From Coturnix japonica (taxonomy: Eukaryota; Chordata; Aves; Galliformes; Phasianidae), in assembly GCF_001577835.2 (NCBI RefSeq), contig NC_029542.1:1190429-1254428 (forward strand): a DNA stretch of 64,000 nt, written 5' to 3'. A program made the position numbers and the translations under genes. Below, in pieces: positions 36,142-49,029 of the stretch; position 1 is the first letter of the stretch; every line of letters begins with the position of its first letter. The notes beneath the pieces were generated by a model that searched no databases, had not been told where the DNA came from, and saw nothing but the letters and a program-made list of their open reading frames with translations.

Positions 36142-37889
36142 GTGAATCTGGATGGTGCTCAGTTTGCTCCTCTTGTCACACCATGCATGGGGCTTCTCCT
36201 AGGACAGCCCAGCTCTCTCCATTTGGTCCTGAGCTTTCCTGGACAGGGAGACAGTGGGGATGGGGTCCATGTGGGCTCTGCTCTGGGTCCTGAGCTCTCC
36301 TGGCACATCAGTGGCTGGGAGGGCAATGAGGATGTGACCTAGACAGGTTGACTGTGTGAAGGAGGAGAGGTGTTTCTGGGATGGAGGTCGGGCTCACTCT
36401 GATCCTGGCCTCATACCTGCTGTATTTTAGCCTTCAGAGCATTGAAGATTGATGTGAATGGAAACTGCAGCTTCCTGGCTGTTCTGCTCCTGACTGCATC
36501 CAGGCAACTCTCGAGCCTCTGCCCATTCCTGCTGCTTCACCCCCTTTGCCTGACCGGAGCCTTCAGCAACGTGGTTGAGATGGGGAATCCACTTGAGGTC
36601 CCAGTTCCTACCTGTCAGTTCCATCACTCTGTGTACATCAGGGACTGATGGGAGACGTCTGCATTGCTGCCCACCAGGGTCACGTGGCTGCCCTTGAGCT
36701 GACAGCAGTGTAATTCCTGGAAAAGAAAAAAAAAAAAGGGCAAAAAAAAGCCCTGGGGATCAATGGAAGTTGAAATGAGCCAGGAGCAATGGCTGGCCAT
36801 GCAGAGGATGGTCTGTGCTGCTCCTGTATGAGCCAGGCTGGAAAATTAAGACAAATATAAGAGAAGAAATAGAAGCAGCAAAAGGTTTTTTCTTGCAAAA
36901 AAGCTCCTTGTCTTCAGGCTCTTTCTCGGAATCCCTGGACGCAGCCACCCCCAAGGGCTGGCACTTTGTGCTTTGGGTTGCAGTGTTCCTGTCCTGTTGA
37001 ACAGTACATTAAGGGGCTGTGGTTTGTTTGCATTCACTGTCTGCTTTGTTTTGCCAAATAAAAAGCTGGAACTAGAACCGGAAGAGTGTTTGTTGCATGG
37101 ATGGCAACACCTGCATCCCCAGGTGACAAAACCTCCCTGTAATACTTCCCCAATGGGGACAGATGAGAGAAGCAGAGGGCCTCATATTGATCTCCCCATG
37201 ACCTTGCTGCCTGGTTCCCTCCTTTATCCCACCTCCATGTCCCAGACAGCTTATGGGGTGGCCCTGAGCTCACTGTCAGATTGTGCTGTACTGGGTGCAC
37301 CCGGTAGGACACTGACCCACACCCCCATCTGGGGGTGGATGGATGGGCTGGGGGCCAGTGTGCAGCCACACTCTCCCTTTGTTTCTGCAAGGACAGTGGG
37401 GAGCCCATGGAAAATGGCTCATCTCCATCCTGGCTTCCGGAGCTCCTGCCTGTTTGGGTGGGATAAAAGGAAGTTTGGCAGAAAAGCAGCTCAGATTCTA
37501 TTGTTTGGGAAAACTGGAAAGATGTGGAAACAAAACCCTTCTGAGAAATTGCCACCCACTCACACAGTGTCATTTAGGGAACATGGCTCTGCTCCCTCCT
37601 ATCATCACTTCCCAGCAAAGCAGTGTAGGCAGGTCCTGTCCCCTGCTCCGGAGCCTCTCCAGCCTACGGACACATCCCAGATTGCAAAAATCCATCATGG
37701 CCTTGAACCCAGGATGGCAAACATTGCTTTGGTTATATCTGCAGCTCTACACTGGCTGCTCATCCCAAGCCTTGTTTGCTCAGCTGGGAAAACTGAAGCT
37801 CTCATTTCAGAGCCTGCAGCAAAACAGACACGGGTCTACAGCTACTCAACAGCTACAGAAGGCTTCACCCATCCCAGACATTCATCAGC
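36142..37889. other. Region between the two A2M-like genes
   Basis: No thioester-domain, CUB or receptor-binding exon could be found here. An acceptor at about 36430 would add only PSEH and a stop. An oligo-A stretch lies at about 36722-36750. Confidence 0.6.
37057..37062 (+). other. Poly(A) signal AATAAA, candidate end of the truncated A2M-like transcript
   Basis: The only canonical hexamer seen between the last conserved exon of the upstream copy and the start of the downstream copy. Confidence 0.4.
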
Positions 37890-40800
37890 ATGAAGTCGCC
37901 AGCAGCCCCGACCTGGCTGCTCCTTCTCATCCTCCAGCTCACAATTGGATCATCTGAAGCACTGTAAGCCCTTTTTGTGTCCATCTGTCTGTCTGTACCT
38001 GTTGGGAGGGCATTTAGAATGTAGGGATAAGGGACAGGGAGTTAGGAGATATGGTTTAGGGGTTTTCTGTAGGTATGGTAAAGGGAGGATGGTTAGACTA
38101 GATGATCTTATAGGTCCTTTCCAACATTATGATTCTATGGTTCTATGATTCTGGTCTTGACTCCTCAGCTGTTCAGAGTGGGAATGCTTGGGGCAGCGGG
38201 TTGTCCCTGCCCACAGGCATCAAGAACACGAAACCTAGAAGTTTTGGGGGCTGGTGGCTCTGGTTTATTGCTGGTGTCACCCCATGAGGACTCATTATGT
38301 GCTCCTGGCTGCCACACATGGGACATGAGAACATACTTAGGGACATGGTTTAGTTAGAGGGCAATATTGGCGGTAGGCAGATGGTTGGACCAGATGATCT
38401 AAGAAATCATTTCCAACACTGGTGACTCTGGGATTCTATGAGTGGACATGGTGAGGAGGGGTTGGGACTTGATGAGCTTAGAGTTTCTTTTCCCAACCTT
38501 AATGATTCTGTGACTCACTCTTCTCCTTCCCAGGTATTACGTGGTGACGTCCCCACCTGTGTTCTACTATCCATACTCAGCAACACTATGGGTCCATCTC
38601 AGCAATGTCCACCAGCCCACACAGGTGACCATCCAGCTGCAGAGAGCAGGGGGGGCTGGAAACATCACCCTGCTGGAGAGGAAGGTTGAGGAGCCTCAGC
38701 TGCTTTTGAATGTCACCTTCCCTGTGAGTGTTACCCCAGGATTCCCTGTGCATCCCATTGCCTCCAGCTCCACTGAGGAATGGATGGGAGCTGGGCTGAT
38801 TTCCTTTTGGTAAGGGAAAATATCTGTACACCTTGACAGTCTTTTGGCATTTCCCCCCATTAGACTCCAGCACCCTCCAAGGGGAAGGAGGAAATTGCAC
38901 ATCTGCACGTCTCAATCGAAGGAGATTCCTTGAATACCACCAAGAAGAGCGTGATGCTGAGAGCCCTGGAGCCTGGGATCTTCATACAGACAGACAAGGC
39001 TGTCTACAAGCCTGGACAGCAAGGTGAGGGATGGGATGGAATCCAGCCCCACTGCAGGGCTCGGGGTGGTTTTCTATCCATCTTCTTTTGGCAATGAATC
39101 CATTGCTCACTCCTGCATTGTTCTTTGCAGTGAAATTTCGGATAGTCTCTTTGGATAAAGACCTCGTTGCCAGTGACAAGAAGGTGAGAGAAGGGTTGAG
39201 GACAGGGGGAGGTGGCCTTGTCCTTCTGTCTGAGTGGGGATCAGCCAGTGGGAATCCTGCCCCAGCCAACTGAGCTGCTGAGTACCCTGAGCTAGGAATG
39301 TGTTGTGTCATCCATCAAGGCAAGAAGGGAGGAAGCAGAACTGCACACGTGATGTGGCAGCGTTCCCAATTTCATTGAGAGATGTAAGAGCAGTGAGTAG
39401 GAAGCAGGGAAAGTGCTATTGATATCAATGTGATCACAGGATGCCGGAATTACAGGTTAGTTCAGTCAGGTGCTCCTGAGCAATCAATCATGTCATTGGA
39501 AGGGCAAAAGGTTCCCAGATGAAATGTCAAAGGCAAAGGTGCTGGGAGATGCCACCTCCCCATACAGTGCTGGCAGTGCTCAGCCCATCTCAAGCCATCC
39601 ACAGGCTCATCATCAACCCCAAAACATGTCATGAGGATGGAATTTTACAGCATACCAAAAACAGAAGCATAGAACTTGGAAAAGACCTCTCAGATCTCTG
39701 AGTCTAAGCCAACCTGTCTGCCCACCAGCCATGTCCCTCAGCACCATGTTTCTTGAGCACCTCCAGGGACAGTGAACCCATAACTTCCTTAGCAGCTCCA
39801 ATCCCTGATCACACTGTTGGAGAAGAAAATTTTTCTAGTATTGAACCTAAATAGCTCTCACTGTGCTTTGCCCATGGCTTCAGAGGTGTCCCCACCTTGC
39901 TGAGACCCATTAAATCCCCCCTCTAACCATCTCCTCTTTGCCTTCCAGCTACCCCTCGTCTTCCTGAAGGTCAGTGTGGGAGAGCTCCAAGGTGGGCACG
40001 GGAAAGGGGGCACAGCTGGGATAGGAGAAAGCTAAACTTTGTCTCACCATGCACAGGATCCCAGGGGGAACCGCATTGCACAGTGGCGAGATGTGAGCCC
40101 ACAGCAGGGCATCGTGGACCTGTCCCTTCCATTGGCTGCAGAGCCAGCGTTGGGCACATATACCATTCACGTGGAGAGGAAGACTCACTCCTTCACTGTG
40201 GAGGAATATGGTGTGTGGGGATGGGAGGTGCATGGCGGGTGGGAGCCCCATCTTGGTGTATCCCCATGGCCACCTTGTGCTGGGAGTGATAACCCCACTC
40301 TCTTCTCCACCAGTGCTGCCCAAATTTGAGGTGACTATTGATCTTCCCCCCACCGTGTGGGAAAAGGATGAGAAGTTCCACCTGAAGATCTGTGGACGGT
40401 GAGCCCAAGTCATGGGAATATGGAGGGGATGGATAGAGGAAACTTCAACATCCTCATCACCCTCTGCCCCATAGATACACCTATGGGAAGCCTGTCCAGG
40501 GGAAGGTCCACGCTAGCTTGTGCCAGCCTTGGAGTTTCAGAGGGTACCCATTTGCTCTTGAGGAAAACAAGGATATCTGCACAGAGGTTGGAGGGCAGGT
40601 GAGCAAAGCTGGGAGCATGGGTGAGACTGGGACAGCCCATCTCAGTGCTGGTGAATGTGGTTGACTCCTTCCTTCTAGACCGAGAAGAATGGCTGCTTTT
40701 CAACAGAGGTCATGATGTCTTCCTTCAACCTGAACAACTACAGGCTGAGGAAGGAAGTCCACGTGAAGGCATCGTTGGTGGAGGAGGGGACAGGTAATGG

Positions 40801-43800
40801 TGCTGGTGGGAGTGTTTTTCCATTCATCCCTTGTGTACCCAAATGCACACAGTATGGAGGTATTGGTCTTTCCAAGGAAACCTGCGAGCAATGCTGTGAT
40901 TTAGAGGTACAGGTGTGCAGGAATCAAGCTCAAGTTAATCTGCTCCCTGTGTCCCCAAGACACACTCATCTCCCTGCTCCTTTTCCACAGGGGTGGAGAT
41001 GAACAACACCAAGACCTGCAAAATTCTGGAGAAAATCTTCACCGTCACCTTTGAAGACTCTGATGACTTCTATAAGCGTGGGCTGCCCTACACTGGGACG
41101 GTAATGGGGGTTCCTGGCAGCCCCACTCCCCTCCCCTGTCCTGCTGCTCCAGCCCAATGAATGCCCCCCACCTTTCCTCTCTACAGATGCAGCTGAAGAG
41201 AGCAGACGGCTCTGCCCTGGGGGGGCAGCAGCTTGTGGTCCTTGTTAACAATAAGGAAAGACACAGCTTCCTGACAGACGAATCTGGGAGAGCCTCCTTT
41301 GAGCTGGACACCTCTGGTTGGACCAATAAAGTCAGCCTGGTTGTAAGTAACTTGGGTCACCCCTTTGAGGCTTCTCACTTGGCTTTCCCCATTTTTACAA
41401 GGCTGGGAGCCTTCTCCAAGCCAAGCCCACGGCTTATATCAGTTCCCTCATCACTCAGGGTGAAGTCAACACGTCGACTTCCAGCCAGAATGGCTCCTCA
41501 CCTCCCGCCTTCAACAGTGCTTATCTGAACCTCAGACCCTTCTTTTCCAAGAGCCAGAGCTTTCTGCACATCCGCAGGCTGGAGGGCAAGCTGTTCTGCA
41601 GCCAGTCTGAGCAGCTCCAGGTGGATTACATCCTCAACAAGGAGGCCCTGGGGAGCGAGCTGCAGAGCCTGGATGTGGTCTTCCTGGTGAGCCTTCACCT
41701 GGAGAGGAAAGGGCAGCTGGTGTAAGGGCATGGATTCCTTATCTACATGCAAGTGGCTGTGTCCCTGAGGGCCAGGCTATGGTTGTTCTCCCCTGGCTAG
41801 ACTAATGGACCAATGTATGTCTACTTGCAAATAGGAGTCTTTGTTGGGGCTAAAGACAGGACAACCTCAAAACCAACCCAACGCTCTAGTCCTTAGACCC
41901 ATCCTCCAACAGGGTATGGCTCTGACTTGGCCATTCCACCCTCCTCTTTTGCAGGTTATGGCCAAGGGGACCATCGCCAACATCCTCAGGAAGGAGCTGC
42001 CTTTGGGTGCAGGTGGGTCCTGCAGATGGATGGGCTGTGTAGGGCTTTGAGGTCTGTGCCTGGATCTGATTTCCCTCTTTGTCCCAGGATTGAAAGGCTC
42101 CTTCTCCATGGAGCTGCCCACCAGCCCTGAGCTGGCACCCACAGCCACAGTGCTGGGCTATGCAGTGCTCCCCAATGGCGAGATGCTGGCTGGCAGCACC
42201 AGACTCGATGTGCTCAACTGCCTCCCCAACAAGGTGAGCTGTGAAATCATTACACGATCCCATTGCCTCTCCCTGCTCCAAACACAATCACAGTGTCACA
42301 CTCTTTCCAACCCACACCCCAATCCCCCAAACCTTCAGCTTGATTTTACCCATGCCATGCTGCTCCACACCTCCACATCCATGGATCTTTGTCATCTTTG
42401 TCCTTCCTCTGTGCACCCTCCAGGTGAAAATGGCCTTTTCCAAGGAACGGGCACTGCCTGGCTCAGCACTGAGGATGGAGCTGACGGCAGCCCCAGGCTC
42501 CCTATGTGCCATCCGTGCTGTGGATCGCAGTGTGCTGCTCCTGAAGCCTGAGGCTGAGCTCACCACGGCAGAGGTAGGCAGTTCCAAGGTGACTTTCCCC
42601 TTTAACACCATGGACGGGGCAGGATGGATGAGTAGATTATAATGGAGTAAATCATTCAACCCCCTCATGGGATGCGATGGTGGCTTATTATTTGTATTAT
42701 TATTTGTGCTTAATGTATATCTTTATTCCCAGATCTACAAAGTGCTCCCCAGGTTTGATTACCCTGGAAGCATTCAAGAACTACCACCCTGTACCAGGTG
42801 GTACCATCACCGCATCTACTTCACCGATGTTATCGCAAGAGGTCCTGAAGGTGCTCGCCTTTCAAAGAGATCTATTTTAGGACCTTACTGGGATGATTTA
42901 GAGATAAACCCCTACAAGTTATTTCAGGTAAAGACTTGAGCCTTATGGCTAAAAGCCAGCCATGGTTTGTGCAGGGTGCCATGACCATCCACTGTTCAGG
43001 TGGGAATCATCATCCCACCTGCTTTGGAGATGGCCAACTTCTTTTCTTTTTCACAGAAAGCAGCACTGAAGCTTCTCACCAATGCGAAGACGATGCATGA
43101 TTGTGAAGAGTTTTACAGGCCTTACATGCACGTTATGATGGGTACTCCAGGTCAGCATCCCGCCAGCATGCCTTGCAGACATTCAAAGCCTGATCTGATG
43201 GGGGACGGGCAGCCCATGGAATGGGAGGGGGCTGGTGGGCCTTTGAGGTCCCTTCCAACTCAGCCATGCTATGATCCCATGGCTGTATGATCTTTAAGAT
43301 CCCTTCCAATCCAACCATGCCACGATTCCATGGTTCTTCTGATGTTTAAGGTCCTTTCCAGCCCAACCACAGTGTCATTCCACTTTAAGGTCCCTTTCAA
43401 CCTAAGCCATTCTGTGATTCTATGTTGGCTCAGTTCTTGGTTGAGGGGATTTTGGCTGCTTTTGTCTGCCTTCTGTGGATGTCCAGCCCTGGGCCAGGCA
43501 GCAGAAACTCATGGAAACCTCATTTCTGTTCTATTATTTCTAGGCAGAGTCGCGGCCCGTGTCACAGAAGATATGGTGGATATGCGCATGCTGGAAAACA
43601 GGGTACAAACGATGCCAGTATTAGCTGCTGCACCAGCTGCTCCCAGCAATGAGGAAGAGACAGTAGCTCCCCGGACTCATTTCCCAGAAACATGGCTGTG
43701 GGACCTGGTACCTGTGGGGTGAGTGGAAATGGGGAGAGACCCCAGGATGGCTCCTTCTTGATGGAGAGAACCAGCCCAAATACCACCAGTCGGTGACACT

Positions 43801-46800
43801 TGTCAGCCTCTGGATGCTCTGTCCTGCAGGGAGGAAGGCACTGCAGAGATGGCGATGACGGTGCCCGATGCCATCACGGAATGGAAAGCTGAGATGTTCT
43901 GCACAGCACCCGTGGGCTTGGGGCTGGCCCCTGCCACAACCCTCACAGTCTTCAAGCCCTTCTTCGTGGATCTGGCGCTGCCCTATGCTGTGATCCGTGG
44001 TGAAGCCTTCTCTCTGGTTGCCACCGTCTTCAATTACCTGCGGCAGTGCCTACGGGTGAGTGCGGTGGGCAGGGGGCTGGGGGCTGTGCCCTGGTAGGTG
44101 GCTGATGTTGTAGGGGTCTGCAGGTCCAGGTGACACTGGCAGACTCGGTGGAGCTGGAGGTGTCAGCTGTTGAAGGGGTGACGTACAGCAGCTGCATCTG
44201 TGCGGATGAAGCCAAGACGTTCCGGTGGGATGTGAAGGCTACCAACCTGGGTATGGGTGCATGGATCCCCTGCCCTGACACTTGGAGACCACCTGACACA
44301 GCAGGGTGGACAAGGGATGGTGTCAGCACACATGATGCCACCTGCAGTGCTCTTCTCTGCTCCATTCATCCCTTCCCCGTCACCTCCCATCCCAACCCAG
44401 CCAGCCCCATTCAAAGCCCATGGGGCTGCAGTGCAGGCTGGGGGGCTCTATGATGACTGGATGTCCCATTGGCATTGCAGGGGAGGTGAACATCACTGTC
44501 AGCACCGAGGCCATAAGCTCTGAGGAGCTCTGTGGCAATGAGCAGCCTGTGGTTCCAGCCCAGGGACGTGTGGACACTGTGATAAAGCCATTACTGGTGC
44601 AGGTAGGTCAGGTCATGAGGGATGAATGAGGGATGGGGGCTGAGCAGACCTGTGGGTGCAATGGGAAGATCCCATCCCATCATGGGAGTGGGACAGCACC
44701 AAGTGTCACTGCAGGGATGGCCCTGGGGGACGTGGAGGTCACAGGACTGACCATGTGTTGCTTCCTACAGCCCGGTGGGATCCTGGTGGAGAAGGCACAC
44801 AGCTCCCTGATCTGCCAGGAAGGTAGGAGCACCTGGTACCACTGCGGGGACATGGGGCTGCTGGCCATGCTGGCCAACAAGCTGCAGGAGCCATGGACAT
44901 GAGTCTCCTGGCCCAAGCCTGTGGAGTCCATAGAGGGATGGAGCATCAAGGGGTGGGTGTGGGGCCATGTCCACTGCCACCCCCCATTACCATCAGCCTC
45001 CATCCTCACAGCCTCTGAAGAAGTGTCCCTGGAGCTTCCTGCCAACATCTTGGAGGGCTCCCAGCGAGCTCACGTCCTTGTGATGGGTAAGGGATGGAAA
45101 CAAGGTGTAGAGCTCTCAGCTGGAGGTGACCTGATGTTGCTGGGATGGGCCGTGGGGGTGCAGGCTGATGATGATGATCCTCACCTGGTGCAGGTGACAT
45201 CATGGGCAACGCGCTGCAGAACGTGGACCGCCTCCTGGCCATGCCCTATGGCTGCGGGGAGCAGAACATGGTGCGCTTTGCCCCCAACATCTACATCCAG
45301 CAGTACCTGGAGAAGAGCGGGCAGATGAACCCCGACATCCGCGCCAAGGCACAGAGCTTCCTGCAGAGCGGTCAGCGTCCTCCTCCTGCCTCCCTCCTCA
45401 TTTCATACCTGCACCCAGGGGTGGGCATCCTCTAGGGTACCCCCAGAGTCAGATGTGACAGTGGCCATCCCCATCCCCACACAGGTTACCAACGAGAGCT
45501 GCTCTACAAACACAGTGACGGCTCCTACAGTGCTTTTGGGGAGAGAGATGACAGCGGCAACACCTGGTGAGGGTCTACATGGCACAGGGCAGCAAGATGC
45601 CATCCCCATCGCCTCCTCTTGCCACCAAATGCAATCCATCCCCATTCGCCCTTCATGCTCCCCCCTCCTCTGATGCCTTGTAGGTTGACAGCATTTGTCC
45701 TCAAGTCCTTTGGGCAAGCAAGAGCCTTCGTGGCCATCGAGGAGCGGCACATCACGGATGCTCTGCAGTGGTTGCAGAAGCAGCAGCAGGAGTCAGGATG
45801 CTTCCGCAGCGTGGGCAAGCTCTTCAATAACGCCCTGCAGGTGGGGATGGGGTGGGATGGGGGGACATGGGGACAACGCGGCTGGAGGTGGCATGGACAA
45901 TGCTGACTCGCTGTCTCTTGGCAGGGTGGTGTATCAGATGAGCTCTCGCTGTCAGCTTATGTCACAGCTGCGCTGCTGGAGCTGGGGATGTCCCCAAAGG
46001 TGAGGATAAGCCTGTGGGGTTGGGGACAGGAGATGGGACATGGGACCAGCTCAGCAATGAGGTCTCAATGGAGGAGTCCATGCTGCTGTAACCAGGCAGA
46101 AGTCCTCCTCTGGGTTATGTCCATATCCCTGACTGCACAGTGTCCCCTTTTTCCACCACAGGACCCAGTGGTGATCTCAGCCCTGAAGTGCTTGGAGGCA
46201 TCAAGCACTGACAACGTCTACACGGAGGCACTGATGGCTTATGTTTATGGGTTGGCAAAGCATGAGCAGCAGCAAGCCCGGCTGCAGTGCCTGCTGCAGC
46301 GTGGCACCAGCGCAGGTACTTCTGAACCACCCCATCCCATGTGGTGCCCCCAAGCTGGGATCTTGGGGCTGCCCACCTACCCTGGGCTGGGAACTGGGGA
46401 CTTCCCTTTACCCTTTCTTCACAGACGGGCTGCTCTTCTGGAAGAGGAAGGACAAAGCTCTATCCACTGAGTCCCTCTGGGCCGAGGCTGCACCAGCAGA
46501 GGTGGAGATGACAGCCTATGTCCTCCTGGCATTCCTGACCCAGCCTCAAGTATCCCAAGCTGACATGGCCAGAGCTGCTCAGATCGTCCGCTGGCTCAGC
46601 AAACAGCAAAACCCCTATGGAGGCTTTGCTTCCACCCAGGTACCACCATGGGGTCTCCAAGCATGGGGCTGGGATGCCACCAAGCTATAACTTGTGGTGA
46701 CCCCAACTCATTGCTTCTTGCCCAGGACACCGTGGTTGCCCTTCAAGCTTTGGCCAAGTATGCCACCCTGACATACAGCAACAACGGGGACTTAGCAGTG

Positions 46801-47942
46801 ACGGTGACATCCCCAACAGGCTCCAAGCAGGACTTTGTGCTGGAAGCCAGCAACCGACTGGTGCTGCAGCAGGCAGCCCTGCATGAGCTACCAGGGCAGT
46901 ACGGGGTGAAAACCCAGGGGCAGGGCTGTGCTCTGGTGCAGGTGGGTACAGCACAGGGTCCCTATGCACAGGTATCACCTTCCAGGTTGCCTTAACCCCA
47001 TTCATTTCACTCCAGGTGACGCTGCGCTACAACATGCCACCACCTCCCAGCACAGGGACGTTCAATCTCAGTGTAGAAACAGAGCCCAAAACGTGCACAA
47101 GTGATGCCAGCACCCACTTCCGCCTCCTCCTGAGGGCACGGTATGGTTCGGGGTCACCCCAAGGGTTTGGTGGGGACCTGACAGCATCCAGCCTCAACAT
47201 GAGGCTCTGCTTTTCCTTGTAGGTACACTGGAAATCGTGCTGCCACCAACATGGTTGTCATCGAAGCCAAGATGCCATCAGGATACATCCCAGACAAGAG
47301 CTCGGTGGTAGAGGTGAGAGGTCCCTGCTGTCCCTCTGCACATGGGGACGGAGGGGCACACACATGGTGCTGAGCCCTGTGCTCTCTATTCTGCAGCTGA
47401 AGAGGCAGAAACTGGTGAAGAAAGTGGAGGTGCAGAGCGACCAGGTGACCATTTACCTGGACCAGGTGAGATGGGTGACGATAGCACAGGGATGACATTG
47501 GGGTGTTGGGATGTGGCTGTGCCTCACCCTCGGGTCATCCCCCAGCTGACAAACGAGGAGGAGACCTTCAGCTTTGCAGCCACGCAGGACTTCCCAGTGA
47601 GGAACCTCCAGCCTGCTACTGTGACACTGTATGACTACTACGAGACGGGTGAGCCGCCCCTGGAGCCCCAAACCAGATGCTGATGAGCTTTGGCTCATTA
47701 ATGGGAGCAGCTCATTGAGCCCATGTCCTTGCTCCTGCTGCAGGTGACCGCACAGATGCTGCCTACAGTGCCCCTTGCAGCTCAGGTAGGGGCTGAGGGG
47801 TCACCCCTTCATCAGGCCCCATAGAATGGGGGGATACAGGGACAGGAGCTGGGGGTGGGGGGAAGCAGAGGGGCTCTCCTTTCACACCACGTCTCTATTT
47901 TGTTTTGAAGAGGCTGACAAACAGGCAAAGGAGAATTTCTAG
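37890..47942 (+). CDS. Alpha-2-macroglobulin-like protein (complete, thioester-containing)
   Basis: Secreted broad-spectrum protease trap: bait cleavage triggers the thioester, caging the protease for receptor-mediated clearance. Thirty-six coding exons run from 37890-37963 to 47911-47942; all phases agree, giving 1475 residues (human A2M: 1474, 36 exons). Signal peptide [11 protein letters not shown]; family signature [14 protein letters not shown]; macroglobulin domains to about residue 610; bait segment in exons 16-18 (42733-42927, 43057-43150, 43544-43718), including [20 protein letters not shown] before [14 protein letters not shown]; thioester GCGEQN at residues 983-988 (Cys codon 45253-45255, Gln codon 45262-45264); [15 protein letters not shown] and the rest of the thioester domain; receptor-binding domain at the C-terminus with [18 protein letters not shown] and the final APCSS. 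Other key exons: 45194-45370 (thioester), 46425-46639, 46726-46941. It appears fully functional. Whether it is orthologous to ovostatin or a separate lineage needs a tree. Confidence 0.93.
38020..38515 (+). mobile_element. Three successive CR1 3' ends in A2M-like intron 1
   Basis: CR1 tail motifs end at about 38155, 38440 and 38515, each with a GATGATCTTATAGGTCCTTT- or TTCCAAC-like block and ATTCTATG-like terminal repeats. They look like separate or nested 5'-truncated insertions. Confidence 0.7.
39640..39945 (-). mobile_element. CR1 fragment, antisense, A2M-like intron 4
   Basis: Reads as reverse-complement CR1 3' region (AGAAGCATAGAACTTGG, then the typical ACCTCCAGGGACAGTGA block). It abuts the 21-nt exon 5. 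Confidence 0.65.
43160..43425 (+). mobile_element. CR1 3' end with about four tandem tail units, A2M-like intron 17
   Basis: The AGGTCCCTTCCAACTCAGCC-type 3' block recurs about every 50-60 bp, at roughly 43245, 43298, 43349 and 43388, each followed by a (A/C)TATGATTC-like end. It lies in the intron separating the bait exons. Confidence 0.75.
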
Positions 47943-48328
47943 AGAAGCCCCACGTGGAGCAGGTGATCCCATCTGCCCACCTTGATTCCCTCAGCCAAGA
48001 ACCAGGACAGCCCAAAGTCTCTGCTCCTACAGGGGGCAGCTCCACCAGCAGCACCACGCAGTTTGGCAGCATCTCCCCCCTGGTGCAGCTCCTGCCCTGC
48101 CACCATCCTGCTGAGGCACACTGTGGATGGGGACAACTCACTGCAATGCACCCCCTGCCCCAATTTTATGGGGACAGTGTGGTGCACCCCCCATGGGAGC
48201 AGTGCACAGAGCTCCTGGCCCCCTCCTCCCACTAACAGCGCAGGCGCCTGAGGATAACCCCACAACACATCTGAACACTGATCAATAGAGAAGAGGCCAC
48301 AGTCCCTCCAGCCACTGCCCTGGGTCTA

Positions 48329-48334
48329 AATAAA
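48329..48334 (+). other. Poly(A) signal AATAAA, complete A2M-like gene
   Basis: Hexamer about 390 bp after the stop codon, tail-to-tail with the FTSJ3 signal at 48595-48600. Confidence 0.8.
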
Positions 48335-48594
48335 GAGAATTTACTTAAGTGCACCTTTTCTGTCTGTCTACTTACTCTTAAATGTGCTGTATTCCCCCAT
48401 TGGAGAGGATGATGGGGCTGGCTGGGGGGCTGTCCTGGTGGGGTGCTGGCTGTATGGTGAATCAGCACAGGTTCAGCCTCTGGCTCAGAGGTTAATTGAG
48501 ATGTTAATTGAGATGTGCTGAGGTGACAAAAGGAGGATGGCAGCTCTTCAACTTGCCAAGATGCAGAACACAGCCCAGAGCACCCTCAGAACAG

Positions 48595-48600
48595 TTTATT
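48595..48600 (-). other. Poly(A) signal AATAAA (TTTATT on plus), FTSJ3
   Basis: About 430 bp beyond the FTSJ3 stop codon on the minus strand. Confidence 0.8.
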
Positions 48601-49029
48601 TCTGTCATAAACAATGAGTTCTGTGAAGGCCAAAGACTGCTCAGCATCTACAGCCCCACATAGCTTTGGGATTTTAGCCATGGCCATTTTGTCACCAGCA
48701 TGGGGACAGCAAGGGCTGGATGGATGCCCATGTCATTTCTGCAGTGAGCAGCATCCCAATAGAACCAGCACAAGTGACAAACGTGGAGGTGCAGCCTCAC
48801 AGGCCATCACAGGCACAAGGCCAACCCTACAGGGCTGAGGTCAAATCAACCTCTCTGTGCCCCACAGCAGGACAGGAGGTGATGTCACATGAAGGCACTA
48901 ACAGGAGCGTGGTGCTCAGTCCCAGCCCTTTCCCCACCCTGGTTGAGCTGGGAGGTGAAGGTGGGAGGGCAGGAGCCAGCTCTGCCCTGTGCCCCACAAA
49001 CCAGGTCCCTCACTGGGGTTAGTCCCACA

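Noticed and set aside
36430-36650. Additional exon restoring the thioester half of the truncated A2M-like gene
   Set aside because: In the required phase it reads PSEH and stops; no GCGEQ-like motif or similarity to downstream exons is present.
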